From Andreprevotia lacus DSM 23236 (lineage in GTDB: Bacteria; Pseudomonadota; Gammaproteobacteria; Burkholderiales; Chitinibacteraceae): a stretch of 64,000 nucleotides of DNA. The notes beneath the pieces are model-generated. The model was not told where the DNA came from, ran no database searches, and worked only from the letters and a program-made list of their open reading frames with translations. A program made the position numbers and the translations under genes. Below, piece after piece: positions 37,707-46,934 of the stretch (position 1 is the first letter of the stretch; every line of letters begins with the position of its first letter). The stretch spans positions 155,523 through 219,522 of the forward strand of contig NZ_FWXD01000004.1 of assembly GCF_900176275.1 (NCBI RefSeq). The letters are read 5' to 3'.

Positions 37707-39029
37707 GTGCATACCCCTGATTTGCTGCAAACGGTCGAGGCTAGCCTCGGCCGTTTTGCTTGTGGGCGCCCGCTGCGCGTGTGTGTCGGCTATTCGGGCG
37801 GGCTGGATTCGACCGTGCTGCTGCATCTGGCAGCACAGGTCTGCCGTGTGCGTGGCGATACGCTGTCCGCCGTGCACGTGCACCACGGGCTGTCATCCAA
37901 TGCCGATGCCTGGGCGGCGGCCTGCAGCGACTACACCGCCGCGCTGGGCGTGCCGCTGACGGTGGCGCGCGTGCATGTCGATGCGACCGGGCAGGGCGTG
38001 GAGGCAGCGGCGCGCGCGGCGCGCTACGCGGTGTTCGAGGCGCTGGAGGCCGATGTGCTGCTGCTGGCGCACCATCGTGGCGATCAGGCCGAAACCGTGC
38101 TGTTCAACGTGTTGCGCGGCAGTGGCATTGCCGGGCTGGCCGGCGTGCCGGTGCAGCGCGCTCTGCGCGCCGATCTGCAACTGCTGCGCCCCTTGCTGGC
38201 CTTCCCGCGCGCTGCGCTGCATGACTATGCCGTGCAGCACGGCTTGCCATGGGTCGAGGACGAAAGCAACGCTGATACGCGTTATCGACGCAATTTCCTG
38301 CGCCAGCGCGCGTTGCCGCTGCTGGCCGACACCTTTCCCGCCGTCGAGACAGCACTGGTGCGGGTGGCCGACCATATGGCCGAAGCACAGGCGCTGCTGG
38401 CCGAACTGTCTGCCGACGATCTGGCGTGCTGCGTGGTTGATGGCGCCTTTGATCTGGCCGCTGCAGCTGCGCTGACGCCACTGCGCCGCCGCCATGCACT
38501 GCGTGGTTGGCTCAAGCAGCATGGCGTGGTGGTCGATGCCCGTGCATTCGACGAATGGCTGGGCCAGCTCGATGCACCGCAAGACGGTCAGCCCGCCTTG
38601 GTCTGGCGCGAGCGCGCAGTGCGTCGCTTCCAGCAGCGGCTGTACGTGACGCCCGCGCAATTGCTGCCCGGGCCGATCACGACCATCACTACCGACACCA
38701 GTGGACCGATCCCGGGCTGGCAAGGCGCGCTGGCATGGCTACCGCAAGCGGGCGGGCTGAATCCGGCTGCGCTGCTTGCCGGCACGCTGGAATTGCGGCC
38801 CAGGCCGGGCAATGTGCCGCTGCGCTTGCACCCTGACGGCCCCAGCCGCCCGCTCAAGCTGCTGTTCCAGGAATACGGTATTCCACCGTGGCAGCGTGCC
38901 GCGCTGCCATTGCTTTATCTCAATGGTGAGCTGGCTGCGGTGCCGGGCATCGGTGTGGCGGCACAATGGCAGGCGCAGGATGGCGTGGTGCCGGTGTGGC
39001 AATGGCTGGACGCTGCTGCCGCTCAATAG
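37707..39029 (+). CDS. tilS: tRNA(Ile)-lysidine synthase
   Basis: A 440-residue TilS, which changes C34 of the AUA-reading tRNA-Ile to lysidine. The PP-loop SGGLDS is at residues 30-35. VHVHHGLSSNADAW, LLLAHHRGDQAETVLFNVLRGSGIAGLAG and DESNADTRYRRNFLRQR are family blocks, and the C-terminal TilS domain is present (RPLKLLFQEYGIPPWQR). I choose GTG 37707, 12 bases after the accA stop; there is no ATG near. The frame is open inside accA but that part is a shadow. Overlaps the next, convergent gene by 7 bases. Confidence 0.93.
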   Translation: MHTPDLLQTVEASLGRFACGRPLRVCVGYSGGLDSTVLLHLAAQVCRVRGDTLSAVHVHHGLSSNADAWAAACSDYTAALGVPLTVARVHVDATGQGVEAAARAARYAVFEALEADVLLLAHHRGDQAETVLFNVLRGSGIAGLAGVPVQRALRADLQLLRPLLAFPRAALHDYAVQHGLPWVEDESNADTRYRRNFLRQRALPLLADTFPAVETALVRVADHMAEAQALLAELSADDLACCVVDGAFDLAAAAALTPLRRRHALRGWLKQHGVVVDARAFDEWLGQLDAPQDGQPALVWRERAVRRFQQRLYVTPAQLLPGPITTITTDTSGPIPGWQGALAWLPQAGGLNPAALLAGTLELRPRPGNVPLRLHPDGPSRPLKLLFQEYGIPPWQRAALPLLYLNGELAAVPGIGVAAQWQAQDGVVPVWQWLDAAAAQ

Positions 39030-39763
39030 CTGCTGTAACGCTGCTCGATCTGCGCATATTCACCACTCTGGCGGAGCGCGGCCAGGCCCGCATTGAAGCG
39101 GTCACGCTGCGCCGTTTGCGCGAACACCACCTGATAGGGCGTGGGCGGGAACAGCTCGTACCACGTTAGTGGCTGTGTGACATCAACCTGCCGCGGCACA
39201 TCACGCATGAAGTAGTTGATGATGCGCCGGTCACCCACCACGACCTCCACGCGGCCCGACAGCAGCAAGAGGTTGCGCACCACCTGCTGAGGTTCTTCGC
39301 GGTAGCGCGGGTTGCGTGCAGCCATGCTGGCAAACTCCTCGCCCAGCAAGGCGCGTGCACGCTGGAAGGCGCTGACACTGTGCTCTGCCAGATCGGCCGG
39401 CGTTTTCAGTACGTAATGATGCGAGGCCAGCGCAACTGCCGCGTTGTGGTACAGGATATAGGTCTCGGAGTAAAAACCGCGCTCGCCCGATTGCGGGTTG
39501 GTAGTGGCCACCGCATCGAGCTGGCCTGCGGCAAACATCACGCGCAGGCGCTCGAAGGGGGCGAAATACGGCCGCACCTCGTAGCCGGCACGGCGCGCGG
39601 CAGCCACGACAAGGTCCACATCCAGCCCGGCCCGTTCGGCTTCAAATACGTAGGGTGGCTTGTTGCTGCCAAAGCCCACCCGCAGCGGGGCGTCGGCATG
39701 TGCCATGGTGCACAGGCACAGCAGCCCCAGCCACCCTGCCACAAAGCGCTTCAATCCCCGCAT
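39023..39763 (-). CDS. Periplasmic solute-binding protein, amino-acid type (SBP_bac_3)
   Basis: A 246-residue protein with a signal peptide (cleavage near AHA-DAP) and a family 3 solute-binding fold. PLRVGFGSNKPPYVFE is the typical opening, GLDVDLVVAAARRAGYEVRPYFAPFERL follows, and the rest has the two-lobe pattern. No transporter genes are near, so it could feed a distant ABC transporter, act as a sensor, or be one of the orphan binding proteins common in this group. ATG 39763. Convergent with tilS, overlapping by seven bases. Confidence 0.82.
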   Translation of the reverse strand: MRGLKRFVAGWLGLLCLCTMAHADAPLRVGFGSNKPPYVFEAERAGLDVDLVVAAARRAGYEVRPYFAPFERLRVMFAAGQLDAVATTNPQSGERGFYSETYILYHNAAVALASHHYVLKTPADLAEHSVSAFQRARALLGEEFASMAARNPRYREEPQQVVRNLLLLSGRVEVVVGDRRIINYFMRDVPRQVDVTQPLTWYELFPPTPYQVVFAQTAQRDRFNAGLAALRQSGEYAQIEQRYSSY

Positions 39764-39857
39764 GGGTGTGCCATCGATGATGATCGGTATGCTTGCAATA
39801 GCGGTTTTATAGCTGGATGGCCCGCATTTTGCACCTGCCCCGCCCCGGCGGCAGCGC

Positions 39858-40844
39858 TCAGGCGTTGCCTTGCCACAGCGTGGGCCCGGCCATGCGCTCG
39901 CACTGGTCGTGCAGGGTGGTGATCTGCTCCTGCCAATAGGCATGCGTGCCGAACCACGGGAATGCGGCAGGGAAGGCCGGGTCATCCCAGCGACGTGCCA
40001 GCCAGGCGCTGTAGTGAATCAGCCGCAAGGTGCGCAGTGGTTCGATCAGGTGCAGCTCGCGCACGTCGAAGGGCATGAAGTCCTCGTAGCCGGCCAGCAC
40101 ATCCAGTAGTTTGCCGCGCATCTCGTCGCGATCGCCACCCAGCAGCATCCACAAGTCCTGGATGGCCGGGCCGTTGCAGCAGTCGTCCAGGTCGACGAAA
40201 TGCGGGCCGGCATCGGTCCACATGATATTGCCAGGGTGGCAGTCGCCATGCAGGCGCAGCGCACGCACGTCGCCAGCTCGCTCGAAGGCTGCGCGTACTG
40301 CATCCAGCGCACGATTGACCGCCACCGTGTAGGGGGCCAGTAGTTCCGGCGGCACAAAGTTGCCGGCCAGCACGAAATCACGCGGTGCCTCGCCCCAGGT
40401 GGCGATATCCAGCGTGAGCCGGTGCGCAAAGGGCTGCGCGGCACCCACGGCGTGGATGCGGCCGATGAAGCGGCCTATCCACTCCAGCACAGCCGGGTCG
40501 TCCAGCTCGGGCGCGCGGCCGCCGCGGCGCTCGAACAGCGCAAAGCGATAGCCATCGTGGCTGAACAGCGTCTGCCCGCCGATGACCAGCGGCGGCACGG
40601 CGGGGATCTCGGCTGCGGCCAGCGCGTGGGTAAAGGCGTGTTCTTCCAGAATGGCCGCATCGCTCCAGCGCGCGGGGCGATAGAACTTGGCAATCAACGC
40701 CGGGCCGTCTTCCTGGCCGACCTGATAGACACGGTTCTCGAAACTGTTCAGCGCCAGCAGGCGGCCATCGCAACGGTGACCAGTGGCATCGACCGCATCC
40801 ATGATGCAATCCGGGGTGAGTTGGGCATAAGGGGCAGCAAGCAT
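39858..40844 (-). CDS. srkA: Stress response Ser/Thr kinase SrkA (YihE/RdoA)
   Basis: A 328-residue cytoplasmic kinase of the aminoglycoside-phosphotransferase fold. LNSFENRVYQVG near residue 32 and IAKFYRPARWSDAAILEEH (Lys53) are the N-lobe motifs. The catalytic loop is HGDCHPGNIMW (Asp201), and the metal-binding motif is VDLDDCCNGP. SrkA counters envelope and oxidative stress death pathways in E. coli and is regulated by Cpx there. ATG 40844 fits the family length of 328; the open frame upstream is not coding-like. Confidence 0.93.
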   Translation of the reverse strand: MLAAPYAQLTPDCIMDAVDATGHRCDGRLLALNSFENRVYQVGQEDGPALIAKFYRPARWSDAAILEEHAFTHALAAAEIPAVPPLVIGGQTLFSHDGYRFALFERRGGRAPELDDPAVLEWIGRFIGRIHAVGAAQPFAHRLTLDIATWGEAPRDFVLAGNFVPPELLAPYTVAVNRALDAVRAAFERAGDVRALRLHGDCHPGNIMWTDAGPHFVDLDDCCNGPAIQDLWMLLGGDRDEMRGKLLDVLAGYEDFMPFDVRELHLIEPLRTLRLIHYSAWLARRWDDPAFPAAFPWFGTHAYWQEQITTLHDQCERMAGPTLWQGNA

Positions 40845-41002
40845 AGCGCAATTGTACCTGTCGGCACGCATGGTACGTGGCACATCTGTATCTGCCAGCC
40901 CGGAGGCGGGCATGGCAGTATGCAGGCGAGGGCTCGACAATGCCGCGCAAGGTGCTGCAAGTCCGGCCATATTGAATGACGCAGGCATGATTGCGCCGCC
41001 GC

Positions 41003-41052
41003 CTTTTCCCCACAGCTTGGGGAGGGGGCTGGTGGCAAGTTGTGGATAAGTG
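41003..41052 (+). repeat. 50-bp hairpin/DnaA-box repeat, copy 1
   Basis: TCCCCA-N5-TGGGGA hairpin followed by GGCAAGTTGTGGATAAGTG. The TGTGGATAA at 41041-41049 is a perfect DnaA box on the complementary strand. It matches 42403-42452 at 37 of 50 positions without gaps. The 279-bp gap between srkA and the oxidoreductase gene holds nothing else clear. Confidence 0.65.
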
Positions 41053-41123
41053 GGCTAAGTGGCTGAACCGGCAGGTGTCGGGCTGGCATGGTCAGTTTTT
41101 GGGCAGGGCGGGGATGAACGTGC

Positions 41124-42134
41124 ATGGTTGACGCAAACAAGGTGTTGCGGCTGGGCTTGATGGGCACGGGCGTGGCCGCGCGCGAGCTGCACTGGCCCGC
41201 GTTGGCGGCATTGCAGGGGGAAGTCGAGCTGGTGGCGCTGTGCAACCGCACCTTGGCCAAGGCGGAAGACTTTGCCCGGCTGGCGGGCGAGCGCGCGGGG
41301 CAGATAGCCTGTTACGACGACTGGGATGCCTTTCTGGCGCACCCCGGCCTCGATGCGGTGCTGATCGCGCTACCGGCCACGCAGAACCTGACAGCCTGCC
41401 GTGCCGTGCTGGCGGCCGGCAAGCATGTGCTGGTGGAAAAACCGCTGGCTGCCACGCCGGAAGATGCGGGCAGGCTGCTTGCACTGGCGGCCGATTACCC
41501 GGCGCAAGTCAGCATGGTGGCCGAGAACCTGCGCTACAGCGCGGCCTTGCTGCAGATCCGCGACTGGTTGGCGAGCGGCGTAGCCGGCCAGCCCTATGCA
41601 CTGCACTGGACCGCCACCAATGAAATGCGCAGCGACAATCGCTACCTGGCCAGCGGCTGGCGCACCGATGCGGACTTCCCTGGCGGCCTGTTGCTCGACG
41701 TCGGCGTGCATTACGCGGCTGCGGTCGAATTGCTGCTGGGCCGCATCAGCAGTGCGCGGCTGCTGACCAGCCGTACCAGCACGCATCTGGGCGCGTTTGA
41801 TGGCGGTAGCCTGCAGTTTTCCACCGCATCCGGCGCGCACGGTACGCTGAATCTTTACTTCTCGGCCATCGGTCGCGAGGGTTTCAAGCTGTTGCTGCTG
41901 GCCGAGCATGGCAGCGCCGAGTTCGACGGGCGCACGGTCACCCTGATCGGCCCGGATGGCATGCGCCACGTGCAGGCGGTAAGTGGCGACTTTGGCTACA
42001 CCGCCGAGCTGCGCGCTTTTGCCAGCGCCGTGCTGCGGGGCGAGCCGAATGCCAGCAGCTTTGCGCAAGCCTGGCAGGACATGCAAGTGTGGACGGCAAC
42101 ACTAGCCCGGCCGGGCGAGCTGGTGTTGTTCTAG
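41124..42134 (+). CDS. Gfo/Idh/MocA family oxidoreductase
   Basis: A 336-residue NAD(P)-dependent dehydrogenase. The Rossmann start is LRLGLMGTGVAARE (near residue 8), EKPLA near residue 110 holds the conserved Lys, and the C-domain has GGLLLDVGVHYAAA with the usual His. Family members oxidise sugars, inositols or related substrates; the substrate here is unknown. ATG 41124. Its TAG stop is part of the CTAG at the left end of the inverted-repeat element, and the gene is flanked on both sides by the 50-bp hairpin repeat. Confidence 0.88.
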   Translation: MVDANKVLRLGLMGTGVAARELHWPALAALQGEVELVALCNRTLAKAEDFARLAGERAGQIACYDDWDAFLAHPGLDAVLIALPATQNLTACRAVLAAGKHVLVEKPLAATPEDAGRLLALAADYPAQVSMVAENLRYSAALLQIRDWLASGVAGQPYALHWTATNEMRSDNRYLASGWRTDADFPGGLLLDVGVHYAAAVELLLGRISSARLLTSRTSTHLGAFDGGSLQFSTASGAHGTLNLYFSAIGREGFKLLLLAEHGSAEFDGRTVTLIGPDGMRHVQAVSGDFGYTAELRAFASAVLRGEPNASSFAQAWQDMQVWTATLARPGELVLF

Positions 42135-42402
42135 GGCCTGTTAACACTTATTTCACGCTTGCGTTCGGGGTAGTTCGGGATGGAGCGCAAGGCGCAGAAC
42201 GCGCCGCGGTACGGGTACCGCAAGCGGTTTGCAACGCAGCGAACCGCCCGAAATACCCCAAACCCGCAGGGCTGGGCCGCAAAAAGGCCATCTACGGCGT
42301 TACGCGCCTTGGCAATAACCGGTTATTGCCTGCGTTGCGTGCCTTGTATCTGACCTTTTTGCAGCCCAGCGCAAGCGCGAAATAAGTGTTAACAGGCCCT
42401 AG
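42131..42402. mobile_element. MITE-like inverted-repeat element, complete copy
   Basis: A 272-bp non-coding element. The outer 33 bases at each end are inverted repeats with one mismatch (CTAGGGCCTGTTAACACTTA...), and both ends are CTAG. The core (42272-42402 plus the left arm) is one long imperfect palindrome centred on the perfect 20-mer GGCAATAACCGGTTATTGCC (42311-42330). The left arm carries an extra 108 bases (42164-42271). A second copy starts at 63945. It encodes no transposase, so it would need one in trans; CTAG targets are used by IS630- and IS5-type elements. Confidence 0.8.
42164..42271. repeat. Extra hairpin inside the MITE left arm
   Basis: This segment interrupts the left arm, as shown by comparison with the right arm and with the copy at 63945. 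Its ends form their own inverted repeat (TTCGGGGTAGTTCGGG against the complement of CCCGAAATACCCCAAA, 14 of 16). The middle is a second hairpin around GGTACGGGTACC. Confidence 0.6.
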
Positions 42403-42452
42403 CTTCTCCCCAATCGCTGGGGAACGCGGTGTCGGCAAGTTGTGGACAAGTG
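42403..42452 (+). repeat. 50-bp hairpin/DnaA-box repeat, copy 2
   Basis: Directly abuts the MITE. TCCCCA-N5-TGGGGA and GGCAAGTTGTGGACAAGTG are kept relative to 41003-41052, while the loop differs completely. TGTGGACAA (42441-42449) is one base off a perfect DnaA box. The remaining bases to 42660 contain no recognisable gene. Confidence 0.6.
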
Positions 42453-42660
42453 CTGCAGACCCTTGTTTGGTCAGCCTTTTCCCGAGATGCCTGAAAAACG
42501 GGCACGGCGGAGAAAATATCCGTAACGCAGCGGCCCGGCGCCGCTTGGAGCCGCTGACAAAACCCGGTGAAGCACTGCTGACAAGGCAACGAAGCGCAGA
42601 CAGGACCCGGCCGTACGGTCAGTGAGCGTAATGCGGCCAGCAGGGTTTTGGTAGCCGCGC

Positions 42661-42783
42661 TTATTGGCCCGCTGCAGTGGTCTGGCTGGCGGTGGCCTGC
42701 AGATGTGCCGCCAGCAGCTTGCCCACGGAAAACTGCGGGTTGGAGTGCTCGTAGCCCCCACGGGTCTCCAATACCTTGATCTA
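42661..42783 (-). pseudogene. Detached C-terminus of the C13 peptidase, after an in-frame TAG
   Basis: Reading on in frame past the TAG at 42781-42783 gives 39 more codons to a TAA at 42661-42663. They encode IKVLETRGGYEHSNPQFSVG followed by a helix. The SNPQ and following VG are the kind of sequence that ends C13 peptidases of this group, so this is the original C-terminus. Confidence 0.75.
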
Positions 42784-43482
42784 CTCGGCCGTATCGGCGT
42801 AGATGGCAGCCCAATCCGGGTGGGCGAAGTCGCGCTTGTCCAGCAATGCCCTGCCGAAGTAGGTGTACTGGTTATCGTTGCTGCAGCCGAACGAGGGGTG
42901 CAAGGCATCCGCAGCGGTCATCACCATGGTGTCGTCATCGGCCAATGCCTTGTCGAACACGCCAGCGAAGCACGCAGACGCAAACACCACGCGCCATTTG
43001 ATCTCGGCCTGATTCAGCGTGGCGCGCAGCCAGGCAGGCGAGATGGTGCTCATCGGGCTGCCCTGGCGGTTCAGGACGAAGGCGCCGTCATAGCGGCCAT
43101 GCGACACCATGTAGATCGCCAGCGTGTCTTCCTGCAGGTTCATCTTGCCGGCCAGGCCCTTGATGGCGTCGTCCAGCACGTCGGGCATGGCTTGCGGCAG
43201 CGTGGTGCTGTCGTTGCGCGCGTTGCTCAGCAATACCGTGCGCCGGTTGGCGTCGAAAGCAATGCCAAGCTGGTGCGCGGCCAGCCGCATTTCGCTGCTG
43301 AATGGTACCGGCTGATCGTAACCGGCCACCACCAGCAGGAAAGTCGCCGGCCTGCCCGGCACGCTGGGGGCAATCGTTGCCAACTGCTGCTCCAGCAAGG
43401 CTTTGCTCTGGATCGGTGTCTGCGGCGGCACCGTGGTGCAGGCGGCAAGGATCAGGCAGCAGGCAAACGGCAGGTATTTCAT
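42781..43482 (-). CDS. C13-family (legumain-like) cysteine peptidase lipoprotein, interrupted by amber codon
   Basis: A 233-residue open frame, 273 if the TAG is read through. The signal peptide ends in the lipobox LILAAC. The C13 peptidase dyad is intact: His in VSHGRYDG and Cys in FASACFAG; SFGC and TYFGRALLDK follow as in the family. C13 enzymes cut after Asn or Asp; the bacterial lipoprotein members have no settled role. The frame stops at TAG immediately before conserved C-terminal sequence, so it is a recent nonsense mutation, suppressed amber, or sequencing error. ATG 43482; longer upstream starts would precede the signal peptide and are rejected. Confidence 0.8.
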   Translation of the reverse strand: MKYLPFACCLILAACTTVPPQTPIQSKALLEQQLATIAPSVPGRPATFLLVVAGYDQPVPFSSEMRLAAHQLGIAFDANRRTVLLSNARNDSTTLPQAMPDVLDDAIKGLAGKMNLQEDTLAIYMVSHGRYDGAFVLNRQGSPMSTISPAWLRATLNQAEIKWRVVFASACFAGVFDKALADDDTMVMTAADALHPSFGCSNDNQYTYFGRALLDKRDFAHPDWAAIYADTAE

Positions 43483-43603
43483 GGCAGAGACAGTCCCAAG
43501 CGAAAGCAAGGGCTGTGCTATCAGATTACAAAATTCCGCTTTATATCTTTCTTGTAATGATAGAACTGGCGATGGGTTCATTACCGCCCGGGCATCAAGC
43601 GGC

Positions 43604-45217
43604 CTACAGCCGATAACGCGCCACTTCGCGCTGCATTTCGCCAGCCAGTTGATCCAGATTGCCTGCTGCGCCGGCAGTGCGTTGCGCGGCGGCACTGCTT
43701 TCCTCGCTCATTTGTGCAATGCGCTCGACCAGATGGGCAATGCTGGTGCTGGCGGTGCTTTGTTCCCGGATGGCGTTGCTGATGTCACCGACGCGCTCGA
43801 CTACCTCGATCGAGCCGCTGCGTATGGTGGCAATGGCCTCGCCGGCGGCGCGGGCCTGCTCGACGCCCTGGCCCACCTGCTGCACCACTTGTTCCATGCT
43901 GCCCACGGCGCGGCCGGCGCTATCCTGGATGCTGACGATGGTAGTGGCGATTTCCTGCGTGGAATGCGTGGTGCGCTCGGCCAGTTTGCGCACTTCGTCG
44001 GCCACCACGGCAAAGCCGCGGCCCAGTTCGCCGGCCCGTGCCGCCTCGATGGCGGCATTGAGCGCCAGCAGATTGGTCTGGTCGGCAATTTCCTTGATGG
44101 TGTTGACCACCGCGCTGATGTTTGCGCTTTGTTCGCGCAGCACGCCGATCTGTTCGGACGCATCGCGCACCGTGCTGGCAATGCCGTCGATGCGCGCCAC
44201 GGTGGCGTCGATCACGCTGGCGCCGGTTTTTGCCTGCTGGCCCGAGCTGCGCGCCAGTTCGTCGGCCTCGGTGCTGCGGTCGGCGATGTGGGTGATGCTG
44301 ACGGTGACTTCTTCCACCGTGGCCGCCATGCTGCTGGATGCCTCGCTGGTCTTGCCGGCATTGGCCGACATCTCGGTGGCCGAACGGCTCATTTCGTTGG
44401 CGGCCTGGTTGACGTTGCCGATGCGCTGCGAGATTTCGCGCAGGCTGTGCTGGGTGCGCTCGATCAGGCGGTTGAAGGCCTGCACGGTTTTGCCGATCTC
44501 GTCCTGGTTGCGCACCGGCACGCGCTGGGTGAAATCAAGGCTGGCTTCGATCTGGCTGACGATCTGCTGCATGTCATGCAGCGGGCCGGTGATCGAACGG
44601 TATAACGTGATACCGAAGGCCAGCAGCGCCAGCAGGGCGACGACAACCACACCGATCAGCTGCAGACGTGCGCTGCTCTGGCCTTCCTCGACTTCCTTGA
44701 CCTTGGTGTGCGCACCGTCGATGTTGTAGACGGTCAGTTTTTGCAGTGCAGCCTCGGCAGCGATGGCGGCATCGCGCCCCTTGCCGGTCATCAGTGTTTG
44801 CGCCGTGGCAAGATCGCCATCCTTGGCGGCTTTGCGCAACTGCTCGTAAATCTGGCTGAATTCGGTGATGTGGGTCTTGAATTCGTTGAAATTCTTGCGG
44901 TCAACGTCTTCGGCGATGCTGGCTTCGTAGCCGGTCATGCTCTTGTTGAGCACGGCATGCTGGGCGTCGATGAAGGCGGCCAGTTTGTCGCGGTTGAGCG
45001 GGTTTTGCTCGTTCACGTACTGGTTGGTGATGATCTGCTCGACCTTGTAGGCATTGTTGATCTGGTTGACCTGCACCAGCCCTTCGATGGCCACGCTGGA
45101 CATGAAATCGACATTGCTGGCTGTCTGGCTGAACTTGATGATGGCCGTGGCCCCCACCGCCAGCAGCGCCGCAATGGCAACTGCAATCAATACACCCAGC
45201 TTCTGGCCGATATTCAT
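43604..45217 (-). CDS. Methyl-accepting chemotaxis protein
   Basis: A 537-residue chemoreceptor. TM1 at about residues 7-28, a four-helix-bundle periplasmic ligand domain (29-186), TM2 (about 187-207), HAMP and a long cytoplasmic signalling hairpin. The tip sequence [41 protein letters not shown] is the universal CheA/CheW contact. No CheR-tethering pentapeptide ends the protein. The ligand is unknown. I choose ATG 45217 with GAGGGGGA upstream over an ATG 15 codons earlier that would spoil TM1. Not next to the che operon and no clear FliA promoter is visible. Confidence 0.93.
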   Translation of the reverse strand: MNIGQKLGVLIAVAIAALLAVGATAIIKFSQTASNVDFMSSVAIEGLVQVNQINNAYKVEQIITNQYVNEQNPLNRDKLAAFIDAQHAVLNKSMTGYEASIAEDVDRKNFNEFKTHITEFSQIYEQLRKAAKDGDLATAQTLMTGKGRDAAIAAEAALQKLTVYNIDGAHTKVKEVEEGQSSARLQLIGVVVVALLALLAFGITLYRSITGPLHDMQQIVSQIEASLDFTQRVPVRNQDEIGKTVQAFNRLIERTQHSLREISQRIGNVNQAANEMSRSATEMSANAGKTSEASSSMAATVEEVTVSITHIADRSTEADELARSSGQQAKTGASVIDATVARIDGIASTVRDASEQIGVLREQSANISAVVNTIKEIADQTNLLALNAAIEAARAGELGRGFAVVADEVRKLAERTTHSTQEIATTIVSIQDSAGRAVGSMEQVVQQVGQGVEQARAAGEAIATIRSGSIEVVERVGDISNAIREQSTASTSIAHLVERIAQMSEESSAAAQRTAGAAGNLDQLAGEMQREVARYRL

Positions 45218-45359
45218 CCGGTTTTCCCCCTCAGGCATCAATGAATGCCGCTGCCGGTGCACCGGCGCGGCTTGAATAATGCGTTCATCCTAGGCTGCAA
45301 GCGCCAGGCGCGCCAATAAGGGATTCAACCGTCAGGTGCGCCTGCACGGCATCCGTGCG

Positions 45360-45968
45360 CTAAACCAGCCGGAACAGGCCCCAGGCAATGGTGAACATCA
45401 TGGCGGCGATCAGTACATCGAGTATCCGCCACGCGGTCGGGTTCTTGAACAGTGGCGTGAGCTTGCTGGCACCCAGCGCCAGCGAGAAAAACCAGATGAA
45501 GGAAAAACTCACCGCGCCGGCGAGGAACAACGGGCGTTCTGCTGCCGGTTGCTGTGCACCCACGCTGCCGACCAGCACGATGGTGTCGAGCAGCGCATGC
45601 GGGTTGAGCAAGGAGAAGCCCAGTGCCGCCAGCACCACAGCCTTGGGGTTGGCGATGCCCTGGGTGGCTTCAGGTGCCAGTGTGCCAGGGTGCAGCGCTT
45701 TCCTGAGTGCCATGGCGCCATACCACAGCACGAACAGCGCGCCGGCCAGCGCCATCCAGCGTTGCAGCCCCGGCGCGGCTGCCAGCAGGCTGCCCATGCC
45801 GGCCACGCCGGCACTCATCAGCAGCAGATCGCACAGCGAACAGGTGAGGGCGGTCAGGAAGATATGGCGGCGGGTGATGCCCTGACGCAGCACAAAGGCA
45901 TTCTGTGCGCCGATGGCCATGATCAGGCTGGCGGTGAGGGCCATGCCCTTGAGGTAGATCGCAAACAT
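45360..45968 (-). CDS. LysE/ArgO family amino-acid exporter
   Basis: A 202-residue inner-membrane protein with about six hydrophobic segments. MALTASLIMAIGAQNAFVLRQGI near the start and GFSLLNPHALLDTIVLVGSVGAQ in the middle are hallmark blocks of LysE/ArgO exporters, which expel excess lysine or arginine with the proton gradient. Substrate choice cannot be read. ArgO is usually controlled by a LysR-type regulator next door; none is seen here. Single gene. Confidence 0.9.
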   Translation of the reverse strand: MFAIYLKGMALTASLIMAIGAQNAFVLRQGITRRHIFLTALTCSLCDLLLMSAGVAGMGSLLAAAPGLQRWMALAGALFVLWYGAMALRKALHPGTLAPEATQGIANPKAVVLAALGFSLLNPHALLDTIVLVGSVGAQQPAAERPLFLAGAVSFSFIWFFSLALGASKLTPLFKNPTAWRILDVLIAAMMFTIAWGLFRLV

Positions 45969-46121
45969 GAGCGGAGCGGATAGGATGGGTGCTCAAGCTA
46001 ATCATGGCTGTCATGGCCCCGCAATGCGGGCTATCCCGCGTCGGCGCAGCGACGCCAAAGCAGGTGGAATGCGGCCAGCACAAGCCACTGGGCTGGTGAG
46101 TCTGGCCAGCAGAACTGGTGG

Positions 46122-46811
46122 CTATAGCTCGGCCCACATGCGCAGCAGGTTGTGATAGTGGCTGGTGAGTGCGATCACTTCATCGCTGTCGCCACCCGCG
46201 CCCTGCTTGATGCGCAGCTTCTGGATGGTGGTATCCAGGTTGAACAGCATGGTGCGCTGCCAGTCGTTGCGGACCATGCTCTGCACCCAGAAGAACGAGG
46301 CCACGCGGGCGCCGCGCGTGATGGTCTCGACGCGGTGCAGGCTGCTGGACGGATAGAGGATCATGTCGCCGGCCGGCAGCTTGACCTCGTGCGCACCATA
46401 CAGGTCTTCCACCACCAGCTCGCCACCATCGTATTCGTCCGGGTCGGACAGGAACAGTGTGCACGACAGATCAGTGCGCACGCGGTCGCGGTTGCCGCGG
46501 CTTTCGCGGATGGCGTTGTCCACATGGTTGCCGAAGCGCTCGCCCTCTTCATAACGGTTGAACAGCGGCGGGATCAGCTTTTGCGGCAGTGCCGCCGAAA
46601 TGAACAGCGCGTCACGCGCGAGCGCGGCTTCGATGCGGCCGCCCAGCTCCAGCGCCAGTGGCGAGCCATCGGGCAATTGCTGGTTTTTCTTGACGTGTGC
46701 CGATTGGTGGCCGGCGGTGACCTTGCCGTTGACCCAGTCGGCTGCATCCAGCACGCGGCGGAATTCTGCTACTTGTTCGCGGGTCAGAACGTTGGGGATA
46801 TGCAGCATCAT
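46122..46811 (-). CDS. piuC: PKHD-type Fe(II)/2OG dioxygenase PiuC
   Basis: A 229-residue dioxygenase of the PiuC/YbiX family. The iron triad is His96 and Asp98 (GNHVDNAI) plus His159 (SSLHRVE); Arg169 would bind 2-oxoglutarate. [14 protein letters not shown] and [13 protein letters not shown] are typical. Its biological substrate is not settled, but the gene is regularly paired with catecholate TonB receptors of the Fiu/PiuA group, as here, where the receptor lies upstream on the same strand. A hairpin between them may limit readthrough. Confidence 0.93.
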   Translation of the reverse strand: MMLHIPNVLTREQVAEFRRVLDAADWVNGKVTAGHQSAHVKKNQQLPDGSPLALELGGRIEAALARDALFISAALPQKLIPPLFNRYEEGERFGNHVDNAIRESRGNRDRVRTDLSCTLFLSDPDEYDGGELVVEDLYGAHEVKLPAGDMILYPSSSLHRVETITRGARVASFFWVQSMVRNDWQRTMLFNLDTTIQKLRIKQGAGGDSDEVIALTSHYHNLLRMWAEL

Positions 46812-46891
46812 GGCGGATTTCCTGGGCGGTACGGTCGGGCGGCTTATTGCAGGATAGGGCTTTAGGCCGGTGCCCGGCCGGGTAAATGGAA

Positions 46892-46917
46892 ATGCCCCTC
46901 CCGGTGGGGAGGGGCAT
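46892..46917 (-). terminator. Hairpin after TonB-dependent receptor
   Basis: ATGCCCCTCCC and GGGAGGGGCAT pair perfectly (11 bp, 4-base loop) 18 bases past the receptor stop, followed by TTTCC. A probable terminator or attenuator between the receptor and piuC. Confidence 0.7.
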
Positions 46918-46934
46918 GTTCAGGCTGCGTACGC

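Noticed and set aside
42403..42660. Possible remnant gene between the MITE and the C13 peptidase
   Set aside because: Frames are short and show no recognisable motif; the stretch is a convergent intergenic region apart from the 50-bp repeat.
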